Source of the DNA: a bacterium
GTDB taxonomy: Bacteria; Myxococcota_A; Bradymonadia; Bradymonadales; Bradymonadaceae
Length of the DNA: 64,000 nucleotides
Reading direction: 5' to 3'
Assembly: GCA_030427705.1 (NCBI GenBank)
Contig: JAUIBR010000010.1
Span: 62,001-126,000, forward strand
The notes beneath the pieces are model-generated. The model was not told the DNA's origin. It worked only from the letters and a program-made list of their open reading frames with translations, and ran no database searches. The first letter of the stretch is position 1; each line of letters opens with the position of its first letter. The translations under genes were made by a program, and so were the position numbers. Positions 45,550 through 55,213 of this stretch are shown piece after piece.

Positions 45550-45566
45550 TTACTTTCAGAAAGTAA
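45550..45566. promoter_or_regulatory. perfect 17-bp palindrome upstream of nrdJ
   Basis: TTACTTTC, A, GAAAGTAA. It lies in the gap between the divergent flavoprotein and nrdJ genes and looks like an operator half-site pair. The regulator is unknown. It does not match the NrdR box. Confidence 0.5.
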
Positions 45567-45609
45567 GCATAAAGTGCTGAAATTTTTAGACTTAGGTATT
45601 GGTATGGGT

Positions 45610-45651
45610 CAACATGTAGTGGTGGGGTCGAGAAAGAACCCCAATATGTTG
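45610..45651. other. stem-loop in the nrdJ upstream region
   Basis: CAACAT (45610-45615) pairs with ATGTTG (45646-45651) and inside it GGGGT (45624-45628) with ACCCC (45638-45642). No T run. The rest of 45453-46034 holds no convincing gene; a B12 riboswitch was looked for and no canonical core was seen. Confidence 0.35.
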
Positions 45652-45661
45652 TGGATACACC

Positions 45662-45689
45662 TTGACACGATCCGGAGGCGAGATATTCT
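45662..45689 (+). promoter_or_regulatory. candidate promoter for nrdJ
   Basis: TTGACA at 45662-45667 and TATTCT at 45684-45689, 16-base spacer. This would leave a leader of about 340 bases before the nrdJ start. Confidence 0.45.
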
Positions 45690-46034
45690 GACCATCCAAT
45701 CAGCGACACAACCTCACCCACAAGAGCTAGGACGGCAAAAAGTCGGGCGATTACGGGCAGGAGTCGCTGAAAATCGGGAAAAAATTCAAAATCTTAGCCC
45801 TTCTAAAAGGCAACACTCCCAGAGTGCTGCGTGGTGTTCTGCGCCCCACTTGGCGCCCTCACCGGCTCTCTCAAGGTGTCTTTTTGTCACAGGACGATGA
45901 CAACGCGGCTACGAACTGAATGAGACCTGATTGATTGGACAACGCGAGAGGCATTTTATCCATCCACCCGGAGATACGCGGGATGCGTATCTCATAAACG
46001 AAGACGCCAAGAAGGTGTCACAGAAGGAGAGACC

Positions 46035-48974
46035 ATGGCCACGACCATTGAAGGCAACATCACGGAAGATGTCCAAACCAGCAACGCGCCACGCGTCCGC
46101 AAGTTTGAAGGACTTGAGCGCGGACTCACGATTCAGCGTTTTTTCACGACAGAAGGCGTGCACCCTTACGACGAGCTCGAATGGGAAATGCGCGACGCGA
46201 TCATTGGCAACGCAAAAGGGGAGAACGTCTTCGAACAGTACGACGTTGAATTCCCAGTAACCTGGTCCCAAACCGCTACGAACGTGGTGGTCTCAAAGTA
46301 CTTCCGCGGCCAACTTGGCAGCCCCGAGCGCGAGCACAGCCTGCGCCAACTTATTGACCGGGTCACCGACACGGTTGCAGATTGGGGATACAAGCAAGGC
46401 TATTTCGCGACGAAGGAAGATGCTGAAATCTTCCGCATGGAACTCAAGCACCTTGTTGTGAACCAAAAGATGGCCTTCAACAGCCCAGTTTGGTTCAACG
46501 TTGGAGTTGAAGCGAAGCCGCAAGCGTCGGCATGCTTCATCAACTCCGTGGAAGACACGATGGAGTCGATCCTTACGCTCGCGAAAACTGAAGGCATGCT
46601 CTTCAAATGGGGAAGTGGAACTGGCTCCAACCTCTCCACGATCCGATCCAGCCGCGAACTTCTCGCCGGTGGTGGAACGGCGAGTGGTCCTGTGAGCTTC
46701 ATGAAAGGCTACGACGCATTTGCAGGCGTCATTAAGTCCGGTGGCAAGACTCGCCGCGCGGCAAAAATGGTCATCCTCAACGTTGAGCACCCTGACATCA
46801 TGGACTTCATCAAGTCCAAGTCGAGCGAAGAACAGAAGGCATGGGCTCTCATCGACGCCGGCTACGATGGCGGCTTCAATATCCCCGGTGGTGCATACGA
46901 TTCGGTGTTCTTCCAAAACGCAAACCACTCGGTTCGCGTGAGCGATGAATTCATGAACGCGGTCGACAACAACGGCAAGTTCACCACGAAGGCTGTCAAA
47001 GACGGCCGTGACATCGATACGTACGAAGCACGTGAAATGATGGACGAGATTGCCGACGCTGCTTGGATTTGCGGCGACCCTGGCATGCAGTACGACACAA
47101 CCATCAACAAATGGCACACGTGTCCAAATACCGCGCCTATCAATGCGTCAAACCCATGCTCTGAGTACATGTTCCTCGACAACTCAGCATGCAACCTGGC
47201 GAGCTTGAACCTGCGCACGTACCAAAACGAAGATGGCAGCTTCAATGTTGACGCATTCAAGCAGGCTGTCGCCCTGACAATCACGGCTCAGGAAATCTTC
47301 GTCGACAATGCAGGCTACCCGACGCCAGCAATTGAAAAGAACTCACACGCATTCCGCCCGCTTGGTTTGGGATTCGCAAACCTCGGCGCAATGCTCATGT
47401 CGCTCGGCCTGCCCTACGACTCCAAAGAGGGTCACGCCATGGCCGGCGCCATCACCTCGCTGATGTGCGGCGAGGCATACCATCAGTCAGCCAAGATCGC
47501 TGAGCAGAAGGGGCCATTCTCGGGTTACCCAATCAACGAGAAGCCAATGCTTCGCGTTATGGACCAGCACCGAGAAGCCGCAAGCCACATCGCTGACGGT
47601 TGGAAGGACTTTGCAGACACCGAACTGTTCGCGGCTGCGAACGAAGTTTGGGATGACACATGTGAATTGGGCAAGCGAGTTGGCTTCCGCAATAGCCAAG
47701 CCACGGTTCTCGCCCCCACAGGGACTATCGGCTTCATGATGGACTGCGACACCACCGGTGTTGAGCCAGACATCGCGTTGATCAAATACAAAACTTTGGT
47801 TGGCGGAGGCTACTTCAAGATAGTAAATCAAACGGTACCAGAGGCGCTCACGCGTCTCGGGTACACCGAGGAGGAGCGCAAGGAAATCGTCGAGTATCTC
47901 ACCACCAGTGATACCATCGAAGGCGCACCTCATCTCAAGGATGAGCACCTCCCGGTGTTCGATTGTGCATTCAAACCGGCAAATGGAGAGCGAAGCATCG
48001 TGCCCATGGGACACGTGCGCATGATGGGCGCTTGCCAGCCGTTTTTGAGTGGCGCGATTTCCAAGACGGTCAACATGCCGTCAACGGCAACGCGCCAGGA
48101 TATCGCCGACGTTTATGTCGACGCATGGAAGCTTGGCCTCAAGGCGATCGCGATTTATCGCGACGGCTGCAAACGCACGCAGCCACTCTCCACCAGCTTG
48201 GATGATGGAACGTCTTCGACGGAAGCCATCAACGTTAATGAGCTGAAGGCTGAGAACCTCCGGTTGCAAGACGAGCTGAATAAGCTTGTTGAGCAGGCAA
48301 ACAACCAAGAGAAGTTCGTTCGACGCCGACGTCTGTCGGATGAGCGCGCTTCGTTGACCCACAAGTTCTCGATTTCGGGACACGAGGGTTACATCACGGT
48401 TGGTTGCTACGACGACGGACAACCCGGCGAAATCTTCATCACGATGTCCAAAGAAGGATCGGTCGTGAGTGGCTTGATGGATTCGTTCGCGACTTCCATC
48501 TCGCTGTGCCTCCAATACGGAGTACCGTTGCAGGTGCTGGTTGATAAGTTCGCGCACACTCGTTTCGAGCCTAGCGGATTTACCAATAACCCACGTATCC
48601 GCATCGCGAAGTCGATTACCGACTACATCTTCCGTTGGTTGGCAGATCGATTCCTTGGCGATGATGCGAAGGGTCTCTACTTGAACACCGAGGCGTTCAA
48701 ACCCGGCGAAGCCCCAAAGGTTGCCGAGACGACGTCTCCTGAGAAACCACAGATCAACTTCAAGTCCGAGGCGAAGCCGACGACTGAAGAAGAGGAAAAA
48801 GCTAACTTCGCAACCGCGAAGGAAGGCGAGGTGGTCTATCAGGCCAAGAAGGGAACCAGCGTATTCACGCTGCAAGCAGATGCACCGCCATGCCACGTAT
48901 GTGGAACGATCATGGTTCGCTCAGGCGCTTGCTACAAGTGTCAGAACTGCGGTGCAACGAGTGGTTGCAGCTAA
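46035..48974 (+). CDS. nrdJ: adenosylcobalamin-dependent ribonucleotide reductase (class II)
   Basis: The 979-residue product has the class II features: MAFNSPVWFNVGV, ACFINSVEDTMESI, the nucleotide- and barrel-core stretch KWGSGTGSNLSTIRSSRE, NPCSEYMFLDNSACNLASLN with the catalytic Cys, APTGTIGFMMDCDTTGVEPD, and MPSTATRQDIADVYVDAWK. A TSCPD-type region follows (about 765-875) and the end is a Cys-rich zinc-type tail (CHVCGTIMVRSGACYKCQNC). The enzyme makes deoxyribonucleotides without oxygen and needs vitamin B12. The ATG at 46035 has GAAGGAGAGACC upstream. It is a single-gene transcript with its own terminator. Confidence 0.97.
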   Translation: MATTIEGNITEDVQTSNAPRVRKFEGLERGLTIQRFFTTEGVHPYDELEWEMRDAIIGNAKGENVFEQYDVEFPVTWSQTATNVVVSKYFRGQLGSPEREHSLRQLIDRVTDTVADWGYKQGYFATKEDAEIFRMELKHLVVNQKMAFNSPVWFNVGVEAKPQASACFINSVEDTMESILTLAKTEGMLFKWGSGTGSNLSTIRSSRELLAGGGTASGPVSFMKGYDAFAGVIKSGGKTRRAAKMVILNVEHPDIMDFIKSKSSEEQKAWALIDAGYDGGFNIPGGAYDSVFFQNANHSVRVSDEFMNAVDNNGKFTTKAVKDGRDIDTYEAREMMDEIADAAWICGDPGMQYDTTINKWHTCPNTAPINASNPCSEYMFLDNSACNLASLNLRTYQNEDGSFNVDAFKQAVALTITAQEIFVDNAGYPTPAIEKNSHAFRPLGLGFANLGAMLMSLGLPYDSKEGHAMAGAITSLMCGEAYHQSAKIAEQKGPFSGYPINEKPMLRVMDQHREAASHIADGWKDFADTELFAAANEVWDDTCELGKRVGFRNSQATVLAPTGTIGFMMDCDTTGVEPDIALIKYKTLVGGGYFKIVNQTVPEALTRLGYTEEERKEIVEYLTTSDTIEGAPHLKDEHLPVFDCAFKPANGERSIVPMGHVRMMGACQPFLSGAISKTVNMPSTATRQDIADVYVDAWKLGLKAIAIYRDGCKRTQPLSTSLDDGTSSTEAINVNELKAENLRLQDELNKLVEQANNQEKFVRRRRLSDERASLTHKFSISGHEGYITVGCYDDGQPGEIFITMSKEGSVVSGLMDSFATSISLCLQYGVPLQVLVDKFAHTRFEPSGFTNNPRIRIAKSITDYIFRWLADRFLGDDAKGLYLNTEAFKPGEAPKVAETTSPEKPQINFKSEAKPTTEEEEKANFATAKEGEVVYQAKKGTSVFTLQADAPPCHVCGTIMVRSGACYKCQNCGATSGCS

Positions 48975-48997
48975 GACCAGACATCGATGAAGATAGG

Positions 48998-49034
48998 TTG
49001 GCGCGGTTCCGTTTGGGACCGCGCCAATTTTTTT
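48998..49034 (+). terminator. rho-independent terminator of nrdJ
   Basis: Stem TTGGCGCGGTTCC/GGGACCGCGCCAA (one G-T pair), GTTT loop, seven T. Confidence 0.95.
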
Positions 49035-49046
49035 GAGACCTCGTTC

Positions 49047-49889
49047 ATGCGACTTTGCATCCTCAAACTCCTGGCGGCGGCGGCGATTTTCGCCGTTGGT
49101 TGTGACACCGACGTTGAATCTCAGATTCGTGAAGATTCCACGCGTCCGGGGAAAGTTGGGACCTTGCGCGCACTTGAAGTGCACGCCCGCGGCCATGATG
49201 TTGCAAAAGCTATACGCGACCGTGTGGAACCCGCGTGTGCAGTAACGGGACCCAGAAAGATCACGATCAAGATGCGACGTGAGCGCGGCTCACGCAGCGC
49301 CTATTGGAATGAAACTCGTTTCATTCACCCAGGCGAAGTTGCACGGGCTGTGCACGTAACCGCAGAGTTCTCCAACGATATCGGACAGGTGGGGACCCGC
49401 GAATACGAGTGGAGGCAGGTTGGGTCGGACGTGTTCTATCGTGAAGCGCCCGAAGATTTTTATCGGCGGGCAAGCAATCGCGTCGATGACTTGCGATGGG
49501 TTGAATGGGGTCCCGGCACGTTTCAATCGGTCATCGACGCAGTCGGAGGTTGGACCCCTGTTGCTGGCGGTTTTGAGCTGGGCGAGTCGAAGATCGTTTG
49601 CGGCCCCAGGGCCATCAATCCGTGGTTGGAGCGGTTTCTTTCGCGCGGAAAACCTCTTGAAGCCAGCTTGAAACTAGACGGAGGCGTGCGAAGGCTCAAG
49701 GCGAAGTGGATGTTAGATGGTGGGTTCTACCTGAACTTAGACGTGTTGGATGAACCAACGGACTCCCAGCCAATCCAGACACCTGCTAATGTCGCGGACG
49801 TGAAGCCTGAGGCGAGTTTTGTTGCCGCACAACGACTTCTCGAGAAAATCATCAGTGACGGTTACGCAAAACCCGAAGAAGTACGATGA
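49047..49889 (+). CDS. lipoprotein of unknown function upstream of proB
   Basis: The ATG at 49047 gives a lipoprotein signal (LKLLAAAAIFAVGC) and 280 residues. A frame starting at 48987 runs through the nrdJ terminator and is rejected. The mature part is mostly beta strands with Arg-rich patches (KITIKMRRERGSR; YEWRQVGSDVFYREAPEDFY). A helical C-terminus (SFVAAQRLLEKIISDGYA) follows. I do not recognise a family. The stop overlaps the proB start (ATGA), so it is co-translated with proB, which may be chance of gene order and not a shared function. Confidence 0.65.
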   Translation: MRLCILKLLAAAAIFAVGCDTDVESQIREDSTRPGKVGTLRALEVHARGHDVAKAIRDRVEPACAVTGPRKITIKMRRERGSRSAYWNETRFIHPGEVARAVHVTAEFSNDIGQVGTREYEWRQVGSDVFYREAPEDFYRRASNRVDDLRWVEWGPGTFQSVIDAVGGWTPVAGGFELGESKIVCGPRAINPWLERFLSRGKPLEASLKLDGGVRRLKAKWMLDGGFYLNLDVLDEPTDSQPIQTPANVADVKPEASFVAAQRLLEKIISDGYAKPEEVR

Positions 49890-51010
49890 GAGACGAACTT
49901 AAATCCAGAACCCATTGGGTCATCAAGATCGGCAGTGGCGTCCTCGTGCGGGACGGGATTCACATTGATCGCCCGACGTTCGCGTCGATTGTGCAAGACG
50001 TGGATGCACTACTGCGCGATGGCCACCGCGTGACCATCGTCAGCTCGGGAGCTGTTGCACTGGGAAGACAGGTCGTTCAATCCGAAGAGCGACCCAAGGA
50101 TCTACCCATGCTGCAAGCGCTCGCGGCCTTGGGGCAGGCCAAGCTGATCCAGATGTACGACCATGAGTTCCGTCAGTACGACCGACGAGCTGCCCAGATA
50201 TTGTTTGGGCGTGCGGACTTGGACCGTCGAGACGGCTACCTGAACGCGCGAATGACCTTGGATGCGGTGCATGAGTTTGATGCAGTGCCCATCATCAACG
50301 AGAACGACTCCGTTGGGACGGATGGGATCCGGTTCGATGACAACGACCAGCTCGCTGCGTTGACCTGTGGCGTCGTGTCCGCGGATCTACTGGTCATTTT
50401 GTCGGACGTCACGGGCGTTTTAGACGTCACGGAACAAGACGGTGAGCGTAAATTCGGTGACCGGATTTCCGAGATCGACGCAGATTCTGACCAGCTAACC
50501 CAGGTGGCCGGGCCGTCAGCGAGCGGCGTTGGGACAGGGGGGATGATCTCCAAAGTGCGAGCAGCAAGAATTGCTGCGCGAGTCGGCGTGCCGACGGTCA
50601 TCGCACCAGGGAAGCAGACTGGGATCTTGCGTCAGGTCCAAGCTGGGCATGATGTGGGGACGGTAATCCGCCCTTCGAGCGAATCTTTGCAAGGACGAAA
50701 GGTCTGGCTGGATTCGAGCGCGGTTTCACAGGGTGTTCTGCACTGCGATCGAGGTGCACGAAAAGCCATCATAGAGCGTGGAGCGTCATTGTTGCCAAGC
50801 GGAGTTCAACGCGTGGAGGGCGATTTTCCAGCGGGCGCGGTCGTCGATATTGCAGATGACGCAGGTGAAGTCTTCGCACGCGGATTGTGCATGTACTCCA
50901 GTACTGACGCCGCGAAGATCGCCGGCGTTCAAAGCGAGAAGATTGTAGAGATATTGGGCTACAAGCGCTTGGATGCGCTCGTTCATCGTGACGGGCTGGT
51001 CGTGGTGTAG
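49886..51010 (+). CDS. proB: glutamate 5-kinase with PUA domain
   Basis: ProB phosphorylates glutamate for proline synthesis. The product (374 residues) has the amino-acid kinase fold (VIKIGSGVLV; VSSGAVALGR; PIINENDSVGTDGIRFDDND; LVILSDVTGVLD; GVGTGGMISKVRAARIAARV) and a C-terminal PUA domain (about 277-360, GASLLPSGVQRVEGDFPAGA). Length and order are standard. The ATG overlaps the stop of the upstream lipoprotein gene. proA is not nearby. The stop abuts a convergent small gene. Confidence 0.96.
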   Translation: MRDELKSRTHWVIKIGSGVLVRDGIHIDRPTFASIVQDVDALLRDGHRVTIVSSGAVALGRQVVQSEERPKDLPMLQALAALGQAKLIQMYDHEFRQYDRRAAQILFGRADLDRRDGYLNARMTLDAVHEFDAVPIINENDSVGTDGIRFDDNDQLAALTCGVVSADLLVILSDVTGVLDVTEQDGERKFGDRISEIDADSDQLTQVAGPSASGVGTGGMISKVRAARIAARVGVPTVIAPGKQTGILRQVQAGHDVGTVIRPSSESLQGRKVWLDSSAVSQGVLHCDRGARKAIIERGASLLPSGVQRVEGDFPAGAVVDIADDAGEVFARGLCMYSSTDAAKIAGVQSEKIVEILGYKRLDALVHRDGLVVV

Positions 51011-51385
51011 CTACTCAACAAACCGTCGCAACACAGTCGGGCCCACGTAGAGCATGACGACTGTCGAAATCAGGATCACAACAACCAGGAAGGGATTGAT
51101 GAAGTTCTCGACGGTGATCTTGTCGGAACTAATCAGTTCGCCTTCTACGGTGAGCTCGCAGTTGGGGCGCCAGCCGATAATCGAGAGTAGGTCGGCTTGA
51201 ATATGGTGAAGCTCGCCATCCTCGTCTTCGACGATCGCTTCGAGCTTTGGGTGAAGGCGAGGTCCACCGGCGCGATCGACACGTTCGTCGTCGATCCAAA
51301 GTTCGTAATCCGGGGCGAGGAACAACCAACGTGCGGTCCAGTTACCCTTCACCTTCAAGGTGTGCCCATTCCACTCGGCTTCCAT
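51011..51385 (-). CDS. small membrane protein, unknown function
   Basis: A 124-residue protein with a soluble beta-rich N-terminal part (MEAEWNGHTLKVKGNWTARW, VEDEDGELHHIQADLLS) and one membrane helix at the C-terminus (INPFLVVVILISTVVMLYVG). Tail-anchored topology is likely. No family is recognised. Its stop abuts the stop of proB. A -10-like TATACT lies upstream on the minus strand, inside CGTTA-AGTA-TAACG (51407-51420). Confidence 0.55.
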   Translation of the reverse strand: MEAEWNGHTLKVKGNWTARWLFLAPDYELWIDDERVDRAGGPRLHPKLEAIVEDEDGELHHIQADLLSIIGWRPNCELTVEGELISSDKITVENFINPFLVVVILISTVVMLYVGPTVLRRFVE

Positions 51386-51435
51386 AACTCCTCAGGGTTA
51401 GTTCGCCGTTAAGTATAACGTTCTGTAGACAAAAG

Positions 51436-52998
51436 TCAGGTTAGGATCACAAGCGCGATCACAAGCAGCACAAAGCCCACCAAAACTGCGGCCATGATGA
51501 CGAGCGTCTTGTCTTCGGCTGGCTTGGGCGTGAGATCGAACGAGCGCATGACGACGGTGTCTTTAGTTTTCGCCGCAGGATACGGGAAGGATCGGTCCTT
51601 CGCAGCCCGCGTCTGAGTCGACTTTTTCAATCCTACGCGGACATCGGCCTCGGTAGGCTCGATGGCGAACGGAAGCGGGATGGCGTATGGGTTTTCAACG
51701 TGGTCGCCCTTTCCGTGCAACAGCACTGCGGCAACTTCAGCTGGATCCAGCTCATCCTCTTCGTCGTCCCATTCGTCTTCGTCGTACTCGTCGTCTTCTT
51801 CGTAACCGTGGGCCTCGTCTTCGACGACGTCCTCAGGTTTGTCCTCTTCAACCGCTTTCTGAATCTCGTCTGGATTCAGCTCGGTAGTCGTTCGAAGGTC
51901 TTCGCCGTCCTCCCAGGAGTCCTCTTCTTCCGGCTCTTCGTCGACGGGCTCTGAAAGCTCGCCAAGCTCGTCGAGTCGCTCAATCGACTCACGATCCACC
52001 GGCTGGGAAATCTCGTTGGTTGCGAAGAACTCTTCTGGAAGATCGTGTCGTCCCCGTTTTCCGACAGAAAGGCTGCCGCGATCGGTAGCCGCAGCCAACG
52101 GGTCGGGGTTCTCGTCGAGCTCTTCCTCTTCGTCGTTCGAGCCGTCGGCTTCGTCGGTGACGTCTTCATCATCCGAAAGGGTCTCCGCTTCGGCTTCGGA
52201 GTCTTCGCCCTCTTCAACGCTTTCTTCGCCCTCGTCTTCAGCCGGGAGAGAGACCGGTTCCGCGCCCAGTGTGACGTCATCGTCACCGATCTCCTCGTTG
52301 GTTTCGTCGACCGCCTCGGATTCGTCATCGATGGTTAGAAGATCGAGCGTCTTCTCCGTCATCATTGTGACTTCATCAGGCGCAGGCGTGGGTTCGACAC
52401 CTTCCGGAGCTTCCGGCGGAGCAAGCTGCTCTTGAGCTTCTTGATCCTCTTGAGCCTTGGCGGCTTCAGCTTCTTCGGCTTCTTCACGAGCGATGTGATC
52501 TGCGACGTCATCTTCGTCGATGATGTCCGTTTCGCGCAGATCTTCTTCGTCTACGGCGTCCGGAATTTCATCGACAGGTTCGTCTTCTTGATCTTGATCT
52601 TCGACCGCCTCCGATGCGTCTTCCTCAGACGTGACCGTGAGCTCTTCGTCGTCGATCTCGTCTTCGTCACCATCCGAAGACTGTTCCTCTTCTGGTTTCG
52701 TCGGACGCTCTTTGACGTTGGTGACCTCTTCGCTGGCCGCATCCCCAAGTTCTGTTGGTGGATCTCCGCCTTCGCGAGGGCTGTCTGTGATGACAGTGTC
52801 TGGCTCAGCCTGCTCCTGTGCATCCAAGATCCCGAAGAGTTTAAGAAACTCCGGATGATCTCCAATCGGTGACCATTCTTGTGCGTCCGTGAGGTAGATG
52901 AGGTCGTTAGGACGTATCACCCAGTTTCGGATGAGCTTCTCAACCTTCTCACGGGTTTCGCACTTATACTGGCGGATGTCGGTCTTTATCCGGTACAT
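51436..52998 (-). CDS. very acidic tail-anchored protein with a GYF-like N-terminus
   Basis: The first 55 residues resemble a GYF_2 fold (KVEKLIRNWVIRPNDLIYLT, then DAQEWSPIGDHPEF), the same kind of domain as in the AgmX-like protein. About 400 residues of Glu/Asp-rich low-complexity sequence follow. A single membrane helix is at the end (LVIMAAVLVGFVLLVIALVI), giving a large acidic cytoplasmic region held at the membrane. The composition argues for a linker or scaffold. No enzyme motif is present. ATG at 52998; the next gene upstream is the L,D-transpeptidase gene (53082) in the same direction. Confidence 0.65.
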   Translation of the reverse strand: MYRIKTDIRQYKCETREKVEKLIRNWVIRPNDLIYLTDAQEWSPIGDHPEFLKLFGILDAQEQAEPDTVITDSPREGGDPPTELGDAASEEVTNVKERPTKPEEEQSSDGDEDEIDDEELTVTSEEDASEAVEDQDQEDEPVDEIPDAVDEEDLRETDIIDEDDVADHIAREEAEEAEAAKAQEDQEAQEQLAPPEAPEGVEPTPAPDEVTMMTEKTLDLLTIDDESEAVDETNEEIGDDDVTLGAEPVSLPAEDEGEESVEEGEDSEAEAETLSDDEDVTDEADGSNDEEEELDENPDPLAAATDRGSLSVGKRGRHDLPEEFFATNEISQPVDRESIERLDELGELSEPVDEEPEEEDSWEDGEDLRTTTELNPDEIQKAVEEDKPEDVVEDEAHGYEEDDEYDEDEWDDEEDELDPAEVAAVLLHGKGDHVENPYAIPLPFAIEPTEADVRVGLKKSTQTRAAKDRSFPYPAAKTKDTVVMRSFDLTPKPAEDKTLVIMAAVLVGFVLLVIALVILT

Positions 52999-53081
52999 GA
53001 ATCCGCTTTGGATAAGACGTGGCGGGCACTTTAGAACCGTACCGCTACCTTAAACGTAGGGTGGCTGATTGACAATACAGT

Positions 53082-55148
53082 TTAAGGCCCGACATCACGC
53101 GGTTCTGAAGCATCTGGTGCATCTTCATCTCCTTCCGTTGATTCGGGTTTTGCGCGTTTGACCCGACATGACGCGGCTTCCTCCGGATCATCGCTATTGC
53201 GAACGGCATTCAGCCGATAAATATCCGAGAAGAAATTTACGCGCCCTTGATCATCAACACGGGTCACATAGTACTCAAAAAACACGGGTAACTTGTTCGC
53301 CAACTCGAATTTTTGAGTTTTTCGATTCTCGAGCAATTCATTCAGTTCCTTTTCCGAAAGTAGTTCTTCTTTCGTGAGAAGGTACTTCGCCAACTCAACC
53401 GGTTTTGAAACACGCACGCAACCGTGGCTAAACGCGCGCATCGGATAGTTGAAATACTTCTGCTTCGGAGTGTCGTGCATGTACGTGTTGTGCCGATTCG
53501 GGAAGATGAATTTCACCCGCCCCAGGGCATTCTTGTCCCCGGGTTTTTGGCGAATCCGCTCGTTTCCTGGTTTGCCGATCAGCTCATAGTCGTTCTTCTC
53601 AAGATACGAATCGTCCTTCTTCATCTCAGGGCGAATCTCTTCATCTTCGATGCGTTGGGGGACGTTCCAATATGGGTTGACGATAAGGTGATCCATGTTC
53701 GCCATCTGTACCGGCGTAGCATTTGGATACTCCCATTTGTTGGTCTTCGGATTGCACTCGCGTTTGCGATTTCCAACCACGACTCGAAAGCGCATCACAC
53801 GCTCGCCGCCTTCGTAAATCTCGGCATGAAAGTCGGGGATGTTTACAAACACATAGTCCTTCTCGCCCCGATAGCGGGACTCCCGCCAGTGGCGTACTGA
53901 AGTTTCAATCTGTTCGATCCGACGTTCGACGGGCACGTTCAAGCTGCGCCAAAGTCCGGGCGTCGCTTCGCCAGTGACCTTGAATTGGTGCGTGGCTTGA
54001 TAGGCTTTCACAGCATCGACCAACTGCTGATCGACAGTATTCGTTGTGTCTTTGACCTCACTGCCCATCGGATCGGACGCCGGCGCGCCCACATTGCTTA
54101 TGGTCGGTGACAGATACCCCTCTTTGGCCAGACGCTCTCGCAGCAGTCCGACTCGGTCCGATTGATGACCTATTTCGAGTTTGGTCTTTTTGACGGTTCC
54201 CCAACCTCCGTTGGCTGCGATCGTGCGATAGCGGCCGAGGGCTTCAACATGAGCCCGGTATTGCGGATGCGGTGGTTGGAGGCGCTCTAGAACGCCAAGA
54301 GCGTCTTCGGGTTTTGCGTTGGCGAGTTCGTTGAATGTGTTTTCGAGACGTCCGTAGATAACGACTTTTCCGCCACCGGCGTCTCGCAGCTGTCGCCAAT
54401 CCATACGTTTCAGATTGAAATGGCGCATGTCGCGCGCATATCGGAGCGCACCATCGGCGCACCGAAGCTCAAGTTCAGCCGTTGCATCCGCTTTGTCGCT
54501 GAACGCTTTGGCAAACTCATCAGCATAGGATTTGACCCGAGGAAGAGGCGGATTTTCAGCGGTCAGAAGCCGCTGAAGTACCACATCCATTGCACCCTTC
54601 TGGTTTGGGTCGATGTTCTCTGACTTCATGAATTTCACCAGCTGTTCGGCTTCCTGAGGTTTCAGGATCAAGGGCTTGAACTGGGAAGAAGCCGGAGTTT
54701 CGAGCTGTGAATCCAATTGGCGAATTCGAGCGATGTGATAGGGGGCAGAATCCAATGCATGTCTTTCCGCTTGAGACAAGACATCCAGGGTAATGTGGCC
54801 GCGTTTACGCAGACCATCGACACGAGCGAAGGCCTTGCGGTAGCCCCGCTCGCTGTAGATCTTTTGGAAAAGGTCGGCGTACTTGATGCCACCTCGAATC
54901 CGGCGTCCCCACGACTTTTTCGCTTCGGTCTCCAGCAGATCGCGTATGGCTTCCCCCGTAGAGGCCGTCTCGACATGTTCTTGGAGTTCGTCACCAAAGG
55001 ACGGCAGCAAGCGCTCCACAAACGACCGCGTTGGATCCGTCGGCACGGGTGGCGTCTCGACATGTCCCTGATCGCGACAGCTTGTTAGCAAAAGCAACGC
55101 TAAAACGAACGCGCCACCTGCGGATTTGAAGGTTTTATGGTGTAACAT
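53082..55148 (-). CDS. L,D-transpeptidase, YcbB/LdtD-like lipoprotein
   Basis: The product (688 residues) has a lipoprotein signal (VLALLLLTSC), a scaffold part, a peptidoglycan-binding-like segment (about 380-415), and the YkuD catalytic domain. Its active site reads RAFSHGCVRVSKPVELAKYL with Cys near residue 577, and YPNATPVQMANMDHLIVNPY is the YcbB-type region before it. These enzymes make 3-3 crosslinks in peptidoglycan. The family is usually 550-650 residues, so the size fits. It has a Glu/Ser tail after the domain. It is divergent from the MTase-like gene, with 65 bases between starts. Confidence 0.9.
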   Translation of the reverse strand: MLHHKTFKSAGGAFVLALLLLTSCRDQGHVETPPVPTDPTRSFVERLLPSFGDELQEHVETASTGEAIRDLLETEAKKSWGRRIRGGIKYADLFQKIYSERGYRKAFARVDGLRKRGHITLDVLSQAERHALDSAPYHIARIRQLDSQLETPASSQFKPLILKPQEAEQLVKFMKSENIDPNQKGAMDVVLQRLLTAENPPLPRVKSYADEFAKAFSDKADATAELELRCADGALRYARDMRHFNLKRMDWRQLRDAGGGKVVIYGRLENTFNELANAKPEDALGVLERLQPPHPQYRAHVEALGRYRTIAANGGWGTVKKTKLEIGHQSDRVGLLRERLAKEGYLSPTISNVGAPASDPMGSEVKDTTNTVDQQLVDAVKAYQATHQFKVTGEATPGLWRSLNVPVERRIEQIETSVRHWRESRYRGEKDYVFVNIPDFHAEIYEGGERVMRFRVVVGNRKRECNPKTNKWEYPNATPVQMANMDHLIVNPYWNVPQRIEDEEIRPEMKKDDSYLEKNDYELIGKPGNERIRQKPGDKNALGRVKFIFPNRHNTYMHDTPKQKYFNYPMRAFSHGCVRVSKPVELAKYLLTKEELLSEKELNELLENRKTQKFELANKLPVFFEYYVTRVDDQGRVNFFSDIYRLNAVRNSDDPEEAASCRVKRAKPESTEGDEDAPDASEPRDVGP

Positions 55149-55213
55149 TACTAAGAACAGTGGGTTTGCCGTGAGTTTATCATCGGCAAGAAATCGGTCA
55201 AAAGAACGGCAGT

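Noticed and set aside
45574..45900. Open frame of 108 codons upstream of nrdJ
   Set aside because: It covers the structured upstream region, has no ribosome site and no protein-like composition.
45453..46034. Cobalamin riboswitch before nrdJ
   Set aside because: The canonical B12-box and core were looked for and not seen. A covariance model search would decide.
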